From assembly GCA_032622095.1 (NCBI GenBank), contig CP136069.1:34446194-34510193 (forward strand): a stretch of DNA of 64,000 nucleotides, read 5' to 3'. A model generated the notes under the pieces. It saw only the letters and a list, made by a program, of their open reading frames with translations, was not told the origin of the DNA and searched no databases. This DNA comes from Siphonodentalium dalli (lineage: Eukaryota; Mollusca; Scaphopoda; Gadilida; Siphonodentaliidae). Position numbers and translations under genes: made by a program. Below are positions 61,901 to 64,000 of this stretch, piece by piece (the stretch's first letter is position 1; every line of letters starts with the position of its first letter).

Positions 61901-63967
61901 TGGGACCCTGAAGAATCAGTTTCTACAGATTGAACCATTAACGGAACTCTCTGAAGATTTCCTCATGAAAAGAGGTAAATATTTAACCCTTTTATGATGA
62001 GAGCTGCACTGGTGCAGCATTAAACATCCTGTTCCCTGCATTCTCTTATATATGCCAGTCTCCCATAGAGAGCCTCGCATTTATATAAGAGAATGCTCTG
62101 GCTCACCAGGTCAAGGTAAATGTTAGGCCAATGCATTCTCTTATATATGTGAGGCTCCCTGACTCACATATATAAGAGAATGCATTGGTACAGGGTTTTC
62201 GCAACATTTCTTGAAGCTCCAGTCATGGAAGGGTTAATTGCCGTGCTAATAAAGTTCTTGGACATTACAGAGTATCATTTCCTGGTTGTATGATTTTTTC
62301 GGTTCTTCAGGATCATTGAACTTTGAAATAAGACTCCCAATAATTTATTTTACACCAATCTAAAAGATGGGTAGGGGTATACTGGATTACATGCATCAGT
62401 CCTTCCATCCTTCCGTCATCTCATATATTTAATTCGTGGGTTATCAGATCTTGATGAAATTCGGTATGCAGGTTTGGCATCAGGAGGGCTTTCAAAAGTG
62501 GGTTCAGGTTTGTTGTTTTAATTTTCCGTTCAAGAGTTATCCATCTTTGTTCTTATGAAACTGTTGAATTTTTGTCCGTCAGCTCATATATCTTTTTAAA
62601 ATTAGTTTCTGTCGTTCCCATGTTTCAATTGGAACCATGGGGTTATCTCAGCACCCGAAGTGTAACTTCATGTTAATTCAGCTTATTAACCCTTCCATGA
62701 CTGGAGCTTCCTGAATTTTTTTCAAAAACACTGTGCCAATGCCCATAGGGAGCCTCACATATATAAATGCATAGGCCTAACAATATTTGTCCCCCGACGT
62801 TTCCGTCGGAGGACTATAGAAATGACCCTCGTCCGTCGAGCCGTCCGTGCGTCCGTCCGTGCGTCCGTCCGTGCATCCGAGATTGGGTACCTTCATGGTG
62901 TAAACAACTCCTCCTACAGTTTTAAACGTAGAGATTTGAAACTCTGGGATATTGTTCCTAACATGTTGGTGATTTGCAACATCTATAAAGCTAATCAAAA
63001 ATATAATTTTTTCCATATTTTTGGGGGGGTTTTCGACTTAGAAAATTTGGAACATTTTTGCCTTTTGGATGAGATTGGGTACCTTCATGGTGTAATCAAC
63101 TCCTCCTACAGTTTTAAATGTAGAGATTTGAAACTCTGGGATATTGTTCCTAACATGTTGGTGATTTGCAACATCTATATAGCTAATACAAAAATATCTT
63201 TTTTTTCGTGTTTGCATGCATTTGTTCATCGGGTTGTTTTGTCCAAGAAATTTTGCGGTGGTTTGCAACATCTATATACTGTATAACATTGTTGCAAATA
63301 GTATCCTTCTAACAAATCCAATCATGAAGTTTACAAATCGAGTCGGGGGACATGTGGTCTGCGACCTTTTATTACCTTAACCTTGTAAGCCATTGCATTC
63401 TCTTATATATGTGAGGCTCCATATGGGAGACTCACATATATAAGAGAATGGATTGGCATATGATCTTTAATGCTGCACCAGCGCAGCTCCCATCATGAAC
63501 CTCATGAAAGGGTTAAACAACAGGGCCAGAAATCTACTTCCCCAATAAAGTCTTTAACCCAAAACAGTTTTGATTTTATGTTTGTTTAAATGATTATAAA
63601 TGTTTGTCTGACAGGATAAACAAGTACATGAGCTGTGGAGGCCTAAGCAGAATGAGGTCCCCAGAGGGTCAATTTGTTGATGCTAGCCCGCTGGGTACCT
63701 CATTCTGCAAATGACAGACACACTATTTGCAGGAATTTGTTCACAATTTCGAAGATACAAGTATAGTACAGTTAAGATTTTTTGAATGGTCTTCATGATT
63801 CTTCTTTTGGTTATCAGAGAACTCACTACACATTGATGTTTTACAGGACCAAGACTGCTCCCTGCTACACCAGTGTTCTCTCCGAATCCCACATCCCGGC
63901 CCAGAACTCCATCCACTGTGGATTTATACAGAGCCATGGGTATAACACCTAAATACACAGTGACAAG
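31748..63967 (+). CDS. SSX2IP: SSX2IP/ADIP-like gene, 12 exons seen, 3' end beyond window
   Basis: Afadin- and alpha-actinin-binding protein orthologue. In vertebrates this coiled-coil protein links nectin/afadin junctions to alpha-actinin and anchors microtubules at centrosomes and centriolar satellites. Exons (1-based): 31748-31951, 36982-37103, 38227-38395, 39323-39461, 40266-40338, 41665-41827, 47769-47847, 56793-56954, 60038-60219, 61171-61344, 61875-61974, 63847-63967. All boundaries are AG/GT and the phases agree throughout (0,2,0,1,2,0,1,1,0,0,1,2), giving 1688 coding bases. Family landmarks read in order: FCTSENIDQCISYLNQ (exon 1), the LINRINDLF stretch (exon 2), coiled coil (exons 3-4), the GRRSGWK block (exon 5), DMYQEVVVGYE (exon 6), an acidic serine-rich linker (exon 7), coiled coil (8-10) and FTDAAIKLGHE (exon 10). 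The human protein is about 614 residues, so only the C-terminal tail should lie outside the window. Introns run from 0.5 to 8.9 kb and are full of MITEs. Confidence 0.93.
32047..32417 (+). mobile_element. TTAA MITE, family 2 (ADIP intron 1)
   Basis: Same family as 211-610, 95 bp downstream of ADIP exon 1. The second hairpin (32210-32263) has lost part of its tip. Confidence 0.9.
32580..32930 (+). repeat. Two diverged ~175-bp units (ADIP intron 1)
   Basis: CAGATAAACAAAAGATGAAT (32580) and CAGATAAACAGAGATGATTA (32752), each followed by CATCCATACCAAATT and TTCAAGTTA/TTCCAAGTTA words. No gene. Confidence 0.75.
32950..33398 (-). mobile_element. Chimeric TTAA MITE (family 1 left, family 3 right)
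   Basis: The left end is family 1 (CCCTTTGAGTGCCA, GGCCGATCTCATCGG). The right end is family 3 (TGCTGCACCAGCGCAGCTCC, CATGAAAAGG). The hairpin between them (33274-33349) has the family 3 tip CTCCC-TATGGGAG. TTAA is present on both sides. Confidence 0.8.
33524..33625. mobile_element. F4 fragment (ADIP intron 1)
   Basis: Left hairpin pair only: TGTGTCTGTCATTTGCAGAA to AAATTCCCCCTCTGGGAA. Confidence 0.75.
35278..35338. mobile_element. F4 fragment
   Basis: Right end only: TAAATTCACCCTCTGGGGAC to CTGCAAATGAAAGGCAAAC. Confidence 0.65.
35520..36870 (+). repeat. ~162-bp satellite, about nine units (ADIP intron 1)
   Basis: Unit landmarks: CATGGCCGCCAGCAGCCATC, TACTCTTTGCATGACTAAAT, GGCTACAGGTCGTACCTTTG, TGACATGTAGATGGGAACGA. 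Units are diverged. Long apparent open frames cross the array in both directions but follow the repeat period, not a protein. Confidence 0.92.
36982..37103 (+). CDS. SSX2IP: ADIP exon 2
   Basis: Codes for residues 69-109, beginning ELSCFNLPPVNRD. It contains the conserved LINRINDLFKVVR segment, the equivalent of the NCMNELL region of vertebrate ADIP. The acceptor is a T-tract followed by CAG, and the donor is CAG|GTAAAG. It ends in phase 2, and the split Arg codon is completed by exon 3. It lies 5 kb downstream of exon 1 and about 100 bp after a 162-bp satellite array. Confidence 0.92.
37226..37750 (+). repeat. Dispersed element with GCCCGTTT / AAACGGGC ends (ADIP intron 2)
   Basis: GCCCGTTTGAAAAAACAGTC, a GTCCGTCCGTCC simple repeat, the block TTTCCGGATGATAACTTTAG twice, then GAAACGGGCGTATTATGCCA. 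No coding motif. Confidence 0.75.
38227..38395 (+). CDS. SSX2IP: ADIP exon 3 (coiled coil)
   Basis: Codes for residues 109-165, LHRITTDLQNSRS to KLKREKEE. It is charged and helical, and corresponds to the first coiled coil of ADIP, where the family also ends a segment in LKxEKDE. Acceptor TTGCTTCCAG, donor GAG|GTATGG. It ends in phase 0. A palindromic Tc1-like MITE starts 37 bp after the donor. Confidence 0.93.
38432..38644. mobile_element. Palindromic Tc1/mariner-like MITE (ADIP intron 3)
   Basis: TA-CAGTAATGCCCTAAATAAT...GGCATTACTG-TA, arms of about 100 bp. It begins 37 bp after the exon 3 donor. Confidence 0.92.
38706..38780 (+). mobile_element. TTAA MITE, family 3, truncated
   Basis: TTAA-CCCTTCGATGACTGGAACTT to CAATGCATTCTCTTATATAT. 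Only the left end and part of one hairpin arm remain; it passes into an unrelated 66-codon open frame. Confidence 0.78.
38792..39001 (+). other. Unassigned open frame with a hydrophobic segment (ADIP intron 3)
   Basis: 70 codons without an early ATG (first at about 38864): FTNKNTVYKLYDNIL, then the hydrophobic NLFIAVLMVVTILTAY, then PPGRPFMPFNGFSINFKDLD and TAA. The composition looks like protein (a membrane anchor followed by a Pro/Phe-rich stem). I do not recognise a family. It begins exactly where a truncated TTAA MITE breaks off. It could be a fossil exon or chance. Confidence 0.3.
39323..39461 (+). CDS. SSX2IP: ADIP exon 4 (coiled coil)
   Basis: Codes for residues 166-212, VKRLSSIIQHRN to EKTSGKKYG. 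It continues the first coiled coil, and the RDKIHQLL stretch matches the family's KERLHQL motif. Acceptor CTTTTGACAG, donor ATG|GTAAGT. It ends in phase 1, with the Gly codon completed in exon 5. Confidence 0.93.
40266..40338 (+). CDS. SSX2IP: ADIP exon 5
   Basis: A 73-bp exon for residues 212-236, with the basic block RTDGRRSGWKVEGS that matches the family's GKRGSW motif. Acceptor ATTTTTACAG, donor AAA|GTGAGT, phase 2. The donor GTGAGT is also the start of the first unit of a 37-38 bp minisatellite; every later unit reads GGGAGT there, so only the first keeps the splice site. Confidence 0.92.
40339..40818 (+). repeat. 37-38 bp minisatellite starting at the exon 5 donor (13 units)
   Basis: Thirteen units of GGGAGTCTTACCCAGGGAC...CTAGAGG(G/C)CGACTT. 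Variant positions (GACCCG, GGCCCCG, ACACAGGGACCG; GAGGGC or GAGGCC) repeat in the same order in units 1-5 and 6-10, so a five-unit block of about 187 bp was itself duplicated. The first unit provides the GTGAGT splice donor of ADIP exon 5. Confidence 0.95.
40940..41135. mobile_element. F4 fragment (ADIP intron 5)
   Basis: GGCTGCAAATAGTGTGTCTG, CACCAAATTCACCCTAAGGG and TCTTCTGCAAATTAGGGGAT; the left half of the family. Confidence 0.75.
41411..41634 (+). mobile_element. TTAA MITE, family 3, next to ADIP exon 6 acceptor
   Basis: TTAA-CCCGTCCATGACTGGAGCTT...TGCTGCACCAGCACAGTCTGAA-TTAA. The first hairpin is damaged and the second (41525-41593) intact. It ends 30 nt before the exon 6 acceptor AG. 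Confidence 0.85.
41665..41827 (+). CDS. SSX2IP: ADIP exon 6
   Basis: Codes for residues 236-290, starting HEMDMYQEVVVGYE, equivalent to the EDEMYKILLNDYE motif of ADIP, then the helical block EMVQEISSLRECL. Acceptor GTGTTTTAG, donor CTG|GTAAAT, phase 0. A TTAA MITE ends 30 nt upstream of the acceptor, so transposon sequence forms the branch-point side of this 3' splice site. Confidence 0.94.
41850..42200. mobile_element. MITE remnant with two facing hairpins (ADIP intron 6)
   Basis: A hairpin right arm at about 41862-41912, a complete hairpin at 42123-42192, and linker ATAAAATTGTTAAAGAATAC as in families 1 and 2. Terminal TTAA ends are not recognisable. Confidence 0.7.
42250..42990 (+). repeat. 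Two diverged ~310-bp units (ADIP intron 6)
   Basis: GTGCCCAAATCTTCTTTTAT...AGCCAAACAGCTG (42510) and GTGCCCAGATCTTCTCCTAG...GCACAACAGCTGG (42822) head similar blocks with CGGTTGAGAAATGTCCAAGT. The open frames here follow the repeat and show no known domain. Confidence 0.65.
42991..45479. other. No supported gene (ADIP intron 6)
   Basis: Short open frames (60-86 codons, for example 44033-44293) without recognisable domains. A CTGT simple repeat lies near 45337-45362. Confidence 0.5.
45480..46190 (+). repeat. Diverged ~140-bp tandem repeat (ADIP intron 6)
   Basis: Five units built on CGCCGATTACCACGAAACTT and ATGAAGAATCTAATGGTGTG-type words (45500, 45645, 45773, 45925, 46052). No coding sequence. 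Confidence 0.72.
47230..47599 (-). mobile_element. tRNA-derived SINE
   Basis: The minus strand begins near 47599 with a tRNA-like head: A box TAGCCCAGTGG (47579-47589) and a B-box-like GAGTTCGTGCCCC (47526-47538). It then runs through a body ending in CTTAGGGCCCTCGCGGGGAT, CGCTATATAAGTACC and an ATT-rich tail (ATTATTATTA). The tail resembles a short word family widespread in marine invertebrate SINEs (GGCGCTATATAAG). RNA polymerase III would transcribe it. It lies in ADIP intron 6, antisense. Confidence 0.8.
47769..47847 (+). CDS. SSX2IP: ADIP exon 7 (acidic Ser-rich linker)
   Basis: A 79-bp exon for residues 291-317: DMSSSISTDDDDSIP then NSPPRYSEISK. It matches in character the acidic serine-rich linker between the two coiled-coil regions of ADIP. 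Acceptor ACTTTTACAG, donor AAAG|GTATGA, phase 1. It is followed by the 8.9-kb intron that hosts the DIRS element. Confidence 0.85.
48563..48790 (+). repeat. Dispersed repeat, uninterrupted copy (ADIP intron 7)
   Basis: Same sequence as 11325-11525 and joined through the insertion point: AAAGTTCCCTGTCAGAATGG...ATCAAAAAGTTTCC. Confidence 0.82.
48886..49148 (+). mobile_element. TTAA MITE, family 3 (ADIP intron 7)
   Basis: TTAA-CCCTTCCATGACTGGAGCTT...GCGCAGCTCACGCCATGAAGTGG-TTAA. Two hairpins (48934-49002 and 49030-49097). Confidence 0.88.
49423..49500 (+). repeat. DIRS left terminal inverted repeat
   Basis: Starts ATTCTACTTCGTAACTATAA. Its outer 42 bp are the complement of 53993-54034. Its inner part, with the CpG-rich palindrome GCGCATGCGC, is shared inverted with the right end. 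Confidence 0.88.
49754..50386 (+). CDS. DIRS gag, N-terminal frame
   Basis: 210 codons from ATG 49754 (good context ACCAAAATGG) to TGA 50384-50386. The N-terminal half is Lys/Ser/Thr-rich (MADKKEAGEKLKLSEKP); a short helical segment, LEILNQVKSIADNQ, follows, then an acidic Tyr/Asp-rich stretch. No enzyme motif is visible. The last sense codons sit in C CCA AAC directly before the TGA, a canonical -1 slippery heptamer in phase. The -1 frame continues as the gag core. An open frame also extends a little upstream of the ATG without another methionine. Confidence 0.75.
   Translation: MADKKEAGEKLKLSEKPFLNPAEVAKLNKTGSTPASTRKRSSKTSKPTDSLSDIEDSLLATPPKNKNVSSTISITSSVNTKLATATSLFTPSVVYTSSRTSRSTRSDDNTQLEILNQVKSIADNQRQQSSDLSKLSGRMDDVEHATYSGPSPDCYDFDESEYYGAPDDYVDDSGHDTVPDLSVNDSVSVSAESISHVGAAFNPFRAAGPN
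50359..51093 (+). CDS. DIRS gag core and Arg/Gly-rich tail
   Basis: Open in the -1 frame relative to the previous ORF, overlapping it at 50359-50386. It has no suitable ATG of its own, so it is probably made by frameshift, or was split by an indel. It matches the DIRS-type gag pattern: APPVDSDLADCIQTWFVNGL, PLIWDMLSVSARTQD, LLGHSHHQVNIYRRDFMRPE, HLCAHSMKYSDKLFGDD, then a nucleic-acid-binding RG-rich tail (GNRGRGRGYHRGGRGRGF). It ends TAA at 51091-51093. A AAA AAC at 51048-51054, in phase, could shift ribosomes into the RT frame. Confidence 0.8.
   Translation, partial: PFSGRWPKLTKKEECAPPVDSDLADCIQTWFVNGLDEDKASTLLTEGAVKRSENCPALVTVKTNPLIWDMLSVSARTQDKKLQVGGNSIITSASILARVLNVLGSRPDFANSELLDQAMQVLALLGHSHHQVNIYRRDFMRPELKGDYSHLCAHSMKYSDKLFGDDVSTTIKEISDARRISARISSSGCPPTGNRGRGRGYHRGGRGRGFNYPPRFSPYPTDNLRQSGPPKNAGRRGRGRPVSR
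51024..52091 (+). CDS. DIRS reverse transcriptase
   Basis: Open from 51024 to 52091 in the -1 frame relative to the gag core, overlapping it by 70 bp, with no clear ATG at the front. RT motifs: VSPIFLKPKPAGGFRVIFNL (fingers), MASVDLRHAYFSISIHEEY (motif A with Asp), TVPQGLCSAPRLFTKLL (motif B), and YIDDSLIIGD (catalytic YxDD, motif C) near 51721-51750. The thumb/connection region follows (LGFVTNIDKSAL, CCYLGHIISS). The frame ends by stop shortly after YGKLHYRCL, where the domain should continue into RNase H. The continuation lies in the +1 frame, so a one-base indel near 52055-52065 has broken this copy. Confidence 0.9.
   Translation, partial: QLETVWPSKKRWTQGPRSSCKPLTNLGKVISVSTPFTGGQIKNHLTAWQTITSDPVILSIVNNWQLEFVNGIPPTQIKIHEARYSAVASDFITIEVDSLLSMNVIQQIPWSSDGFVSPIFLKPKPAGGFRVIFNLKQLNEHIVYHHFKMETLSSAVNIVTPNVYMASVDLRHAYFSISIHEEYRKYLRFIWKGTMYMFLTVPQGLCSAPRLFTKLLKPVFATLRQRGVKVASYIDDSLIIGDTELECRNSVDMVLSLLTKLGFVTNIDKSALNSQQSCCYLGHIISSSDMTVKLTDDRVSKIQSACRHFLAQSVVPIRLIAQVIGLFVASFEAATYGKLHYRCLRKGKNKCSSEK
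52066..53145 (+). pseudogene. DIRS RNase H and C-terminal pol domain (frame broken from RT)
   Basis: Continuation of pol in the +1 frame. RNase H motifs: CTDASQSGWGCVF (Asp), INYLELLAGFLGLKAF (Glu), KLCMDNTTAISYINNMGG (Asp), CHIPGASNIADIVSRHF (His/Asn/Asp). Then comes the DIRS-specific region IDIFASRLNNQLPRFCSWKP, YVFPPFSLLGRCVRKI and IIAPVWPTQHWFSLLLEML, which resembles the methyltransferase-like domain of DIRS elements. The first methionine in this frame is at 52030, inside the end of the RT frame. It overlaps the recombinase frame at its 3' end, as in other DIRS elements. Confidence 0.88.
52980..53952 (+). pseudogene. DIRS tyrosine recombinase, frameshifted
   Basis: Three frames are needed to read it. 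The N-terminal SAM-like part lies in one frame (TQKQYSTFQKQWFFFCGQRQ, SAVNTARSALAALDIF) up to the first catalytic Arg in CAARMKTVHAL (codon 53454). A break falls at about 53480-53492. The next frame (MICSDSEYVFTFPAVLKTSR...) runs to AHSVHGA, where the His of the catalytic HxxR is present but Arg reads His (codon 53804, CGT to CAT-type change). Further breaks lie between 53812 and 53862. The tail WSSAQTFAKFYHKP carries the nucleophile Tyr (53890) and ends TAA 53950. The enzyme normally integrates the circular cDNA; this copy cannot be functional. Confidence 0.88.
53993..54120 (+). repeat. DIRS internal complementary region
   Basis: The first ~42 bp are the reverse complement of the left terminus. 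The remaining ~86 bp (from TTAATAAATTAAACTAGCC to GGATTAAATG) are the reverse complement of the right terminus. The two halves meet at GTAGAATTAATAAA, the circle-junction arrangement known for DIRS elements. Confidence 0.9.
54215..54343 (+). repeat. DIRS right terminal inverted repeat
   Basis: Runs from GGGTGACTCGCGCATGCGCA to AATTTATTAATTC. It is longer than the left repeat by about 50 bp at its outer end (AAACTGCGCCTTCCCAGGGG...). The part homologous to the left outer end is diverged (GATTCTACGAGTGATAG against GATTCTACTTCGTAAC). Confidence 0.88.
55981..56105. repeat. Foldback repeat (ADIP intron 7)
   Basis: CTACAGTATGTGTTTTTCTT...CCAGTTTGTGGTGAAAAAGTC pairs with GACTTTTCAACACAACCTGG...AAGAAAAACACATACTGTAC; arms of ~55 bp around TGTACTCGACGA. 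Confidence 0.85.
56299..56700. mobile_element. F4 element upstream of ADIP exon 8
   Basis: AGGCTTAAAATAGTGTCTGTC...GACACACTATTTGTGGCTTG, full length, ending 92 bp before exon 8. Confidence 0.87.
56793..56954 (+). CDS. SSX2IP: ADIP exon 8
   Basis: Codes for residues 317-371. It runs from SRHGGMPAP through DYLNLPYETVKNELDQNF to KILSEKLSRKEKS, comparable to TVREQLTNSIRKQWRILKS in vertebrates. Acceptor CCATTTTTCAG, donor TCAT|GTAAGT, phase 1. F4 foldback elements lie 92 bp upstream and about 15 bp downstream. Confidence 0.92.
56971..57316. mobile_element. F4 element 16 bp downstream of ADIP exon 8, 11-bp flanking repeat
   Basis: Flanked by TTTCCAACATG at 56960-56970 and 57317-57327. Internal pairs of GAGGGTGAATTTAGTGATGC / CACCAAATTCACCCTCTGGG. 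The insertion lies directly after the GTAAG of the exon 8 donor. Confidence 0.87.
57467..57753 (-). mobile_element. TTAA MITE, family 1 (ADIP intron 8)
   Basis: CCTTTCAGTGCCAGGGGCC...GTACTGAAAGGG-TTAA; the left TTAA has decayed. One intact hairpin (about 57632-57702). Confidence 0.85.
57811..58106 (+). repeat. 20-bp minisatellite (ADIP intron 8)
   Basis: About 14 units of ACATTTAACTATAATAG(A/T)T, very homogeneous; variants GATAC/GTTAC alternate irregularly. AT-rich with no gene. Confidence 0.95.
58379..58624 (+). mobile_element. TTAA MITE, family 1 (ADIP intron 8)
   Basis: TTAA-CCCTTTGAGTGCCAGG...CCTGGCACTCGAAGGG-TTAA, 246 bp, one intact hairpin (58429-58497). Confidence 0.92.
58960..59906 (+). 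repeat. Dispersed element with five ~180-bp internal units (ADIP intron 8)
   Basis: CGCCCTTTAAAA and AGAGGGCGTATATTGCACGC ends. Inside, TTGTCCGGATGATAACTTTA...AATTTGGTATGTGGGTTTAT...GAGTTATGCCCCTT repeats about five times. Same family as 37226-37750. Confidence 0.82.
60038..60219 (+). CDS. SSX2IP: ADIP exon 9 (second coiled coil starts)
   Basis: Codes for residues 371-431: a Ser-rich stretch, then the helix MEKLQHKAQEYKDIIGQQEK ending KIITHHQDLLE. This matches the EIQQCKEMIKTQQQLL part of the family. Acceptor CTAATTTCAG, donor GAG|GTACGT, phase 0. The last 33 bp of the exon and first 15 bp of the intron are the unit of a six-copy tandem array that follows, so several later GAG|GTAC donors could extend the exon by 16, 32 or more residues. 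Confidence 0.92.
60187..60489 (+). repeat. 48-bp tandem array on the exon 9 donor (6 copies)
   Basis: Six copies of a 48-bp unit, AAAATTATCACGCATCATCA... onward. The first copy is the end of exon 9 plus the start of intron 9. The whole array is open in the exon frame (unit KIITHHQDLLEVRHVM and variants), with a TGA only after copy 6. The donor in copies 1-5 reads GAGGTACGT, GAGGTACGA, GAGGTACGT, GAGGTACAT, AAGGTATTT; copy 6 has GAGCTACGT and has lost the GT. Confidence 0.95.
60490..61170 (+). other. ADIP intron 9, remainder
   Basis: Contains a short ACTAGTTTAT/ATAACTAGATAACCTAG inverted patch near 60648-60692; nothing else recognised. Confidence 0.55.
61171..61344 (+). CDS. SSX2IP: ADIP exon 10 (conserved coiled coil)
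   Basis: Codes for residues 432-489, QLMKNSPTKEDYKFIND to FTDAAIKLGHE. The pattern EEKENLDNQKRLFLKQKEHF...ERKRFTDAAIKLG is the best-conserved block of ADIP (vertebrate ERERRSFTEAAIRLG). Acceptor AATTTTTCAG, donor GAG|GTAAAG, phase 0. Confidence 0.95.
61875..61974 (+). CDS. SSX2IP: ADIP exon 11
   Basis: Codes for residues 490-523, RQALENEKFGTLKNQFL to EDFLMKRG. The family continues here as RKAFEEERASWLKQQFL. Acceptor CTCTTTTGCAG, donor AGAG|GTAAAT, phase 1. A TTAA MITE begins 9 bp after the exon end. Confidence 0.92.
61983..62237 (-). mobile_element. TTAA MITE, family 3 (ADIP intron 11)
   Basis: Reverse orientation: TTAA-CCCTTTTATGATGAGAGCTG...AAGCTCCAGTCATGGAAGGG-TTAA. Two hairpins (62036-62100 and 62127-62190). 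It begins 9 bp after exon 11. Confidence 0.9.
62686..63516 (+). mobile_element. TTAA MITE, family 3, split by a 0.6-kb insertion
   Basis: The left half is TTAA-CCCTTCCATGACTGGAGCTT to CCTAACAATATT. The right half resumes at about 63373 with ACCTTAACCTTGTAAGCC, a complete hairpin (63390-63458), then GCGCAGCTCCCATCATGAA...GAAAGGG-TTAA. The intervening sequence is a separate element. Confidence 0.88.
62788..63372 (+). mobile_element. Nested insertion with GTCCCCCGAC ends and duplicated core
   Basis: Begins TGTCCCCCGAC; the matching inverted end GTCGGGGGACATG lies at about 63343-63355, about 17 bp short of where the MITE resumes. Inside are a CGTC-rich simple repeat (62832-62880) and a 140-bp block (GATTGGGTACCTTCATGGTG...) present twice. 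No coding motif is recognised. Confidence 0.75.
63635..63735. mobile_element. F4 fragment (ADIP intron 11)
   Basis: Right hairpin pair and end: GAGGCCTAAGCAGAATGAGG to ACACACTATTTGCAGGAA. Confidence 0.78.
63847..63967 (+). CDS. SSX2IP: ADIP exon 12 (last exon in window)
   Basis: Codes for residues 523-563: a Pro/Ser/Thr-rich, probably disordered tail (PRLLPATPVFSPNPTSRPR...) ending GITPKYTVTR. Acceptor TGTTTTACAG, donor AAG|GTAAGC, phase 2, so at least one more exon lies to the right of the window. The tail is poorly conserved in the family; it is assigned by splice phase and position. Confidence 0.85.
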
Positions 63968-64000
63968 GTAAGCCCATCAGTCATCCATTCAAGCCCAGAA

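Noticed and set aside
62822-63286. 154-codon frame across 62822-63286
   Set aside because: It is produced by an internally duplicated non-coding element (the same peptide block twice) nested in a MITE.

Overview
The window is animal nuclear DNA, AT-rich and dominated by introns and transposons. The one clear host gene has twelve short exons with GT/AG boundaries spread over 32 kb. Frequent TACATGTA and AGGCCTA words, DIRS elements and very many foldback MITEs suggest a marine invertebrate (mollusc, echinoderm, hemichordate or amphioxus). I cannot place it further without a search.

Host gene. From 31748 to beyond the right edge, on the + strand, lies an orthologue of SSX2IP/ADIP (afadin- and alpha-actinin-binding protein, a coiled-coil protein of adherens junctions and centriolar satellites). 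Twelve exons keep one reading frame and give about 562 codons. The protein continues past the window. Two of its 5' splice sites (exons 5 and 9) are each the first unit of a tandem repeat array; the exon 9 array is a 48-bp unit that stays in frame and repeats the splice donor. Intron 7 (8.9 kb) holds a nearly complete but decayed DIRS-type tyrosine-recombinase retrotransposon (49423-54343). It has the split inverted repeats, the internal complementary region, and two in-phase -1 slippery heptamers joining its gag and pol frames.

Left part, 1-31.7 kb. I see no intact host gene. There are fossils: a BRD2/3/4-like ET-domain exon fragment on the minus strand, partly duplicated on either side of a pogo/Tigger-like transposase remnant (2.0-3.4 kb); a MULE transposase C-terminus (21.7-22.1 kb); and four hAT-like elements with 8-bp target duplications, two of them with BED-finger remnants. 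A 1.1-kb block is present twice (13122-14213 and 15143-16245), almost identical.

Repeats. The commonest insertions are MITEs with TTAA target sites and CCC...GGG ends (piggyBac-like). Three families differ in their terminal repeats but share the same near-perfect hairpin of about 65 bp, whose tip differs between families with matching changes on both sides. There is also a Tc1/mariner-like full-palindrome MITE (TA target, CAGTAATG ends), a 350-450 bp foldback family called F4 here (ends near AAGCCTGCAAATAGTG), arrays of GCTTAAGC palindromes, several satellites and minisatellites, and one tRNA-headed SINE. Most short ORFs in the window are translations of these repeats.
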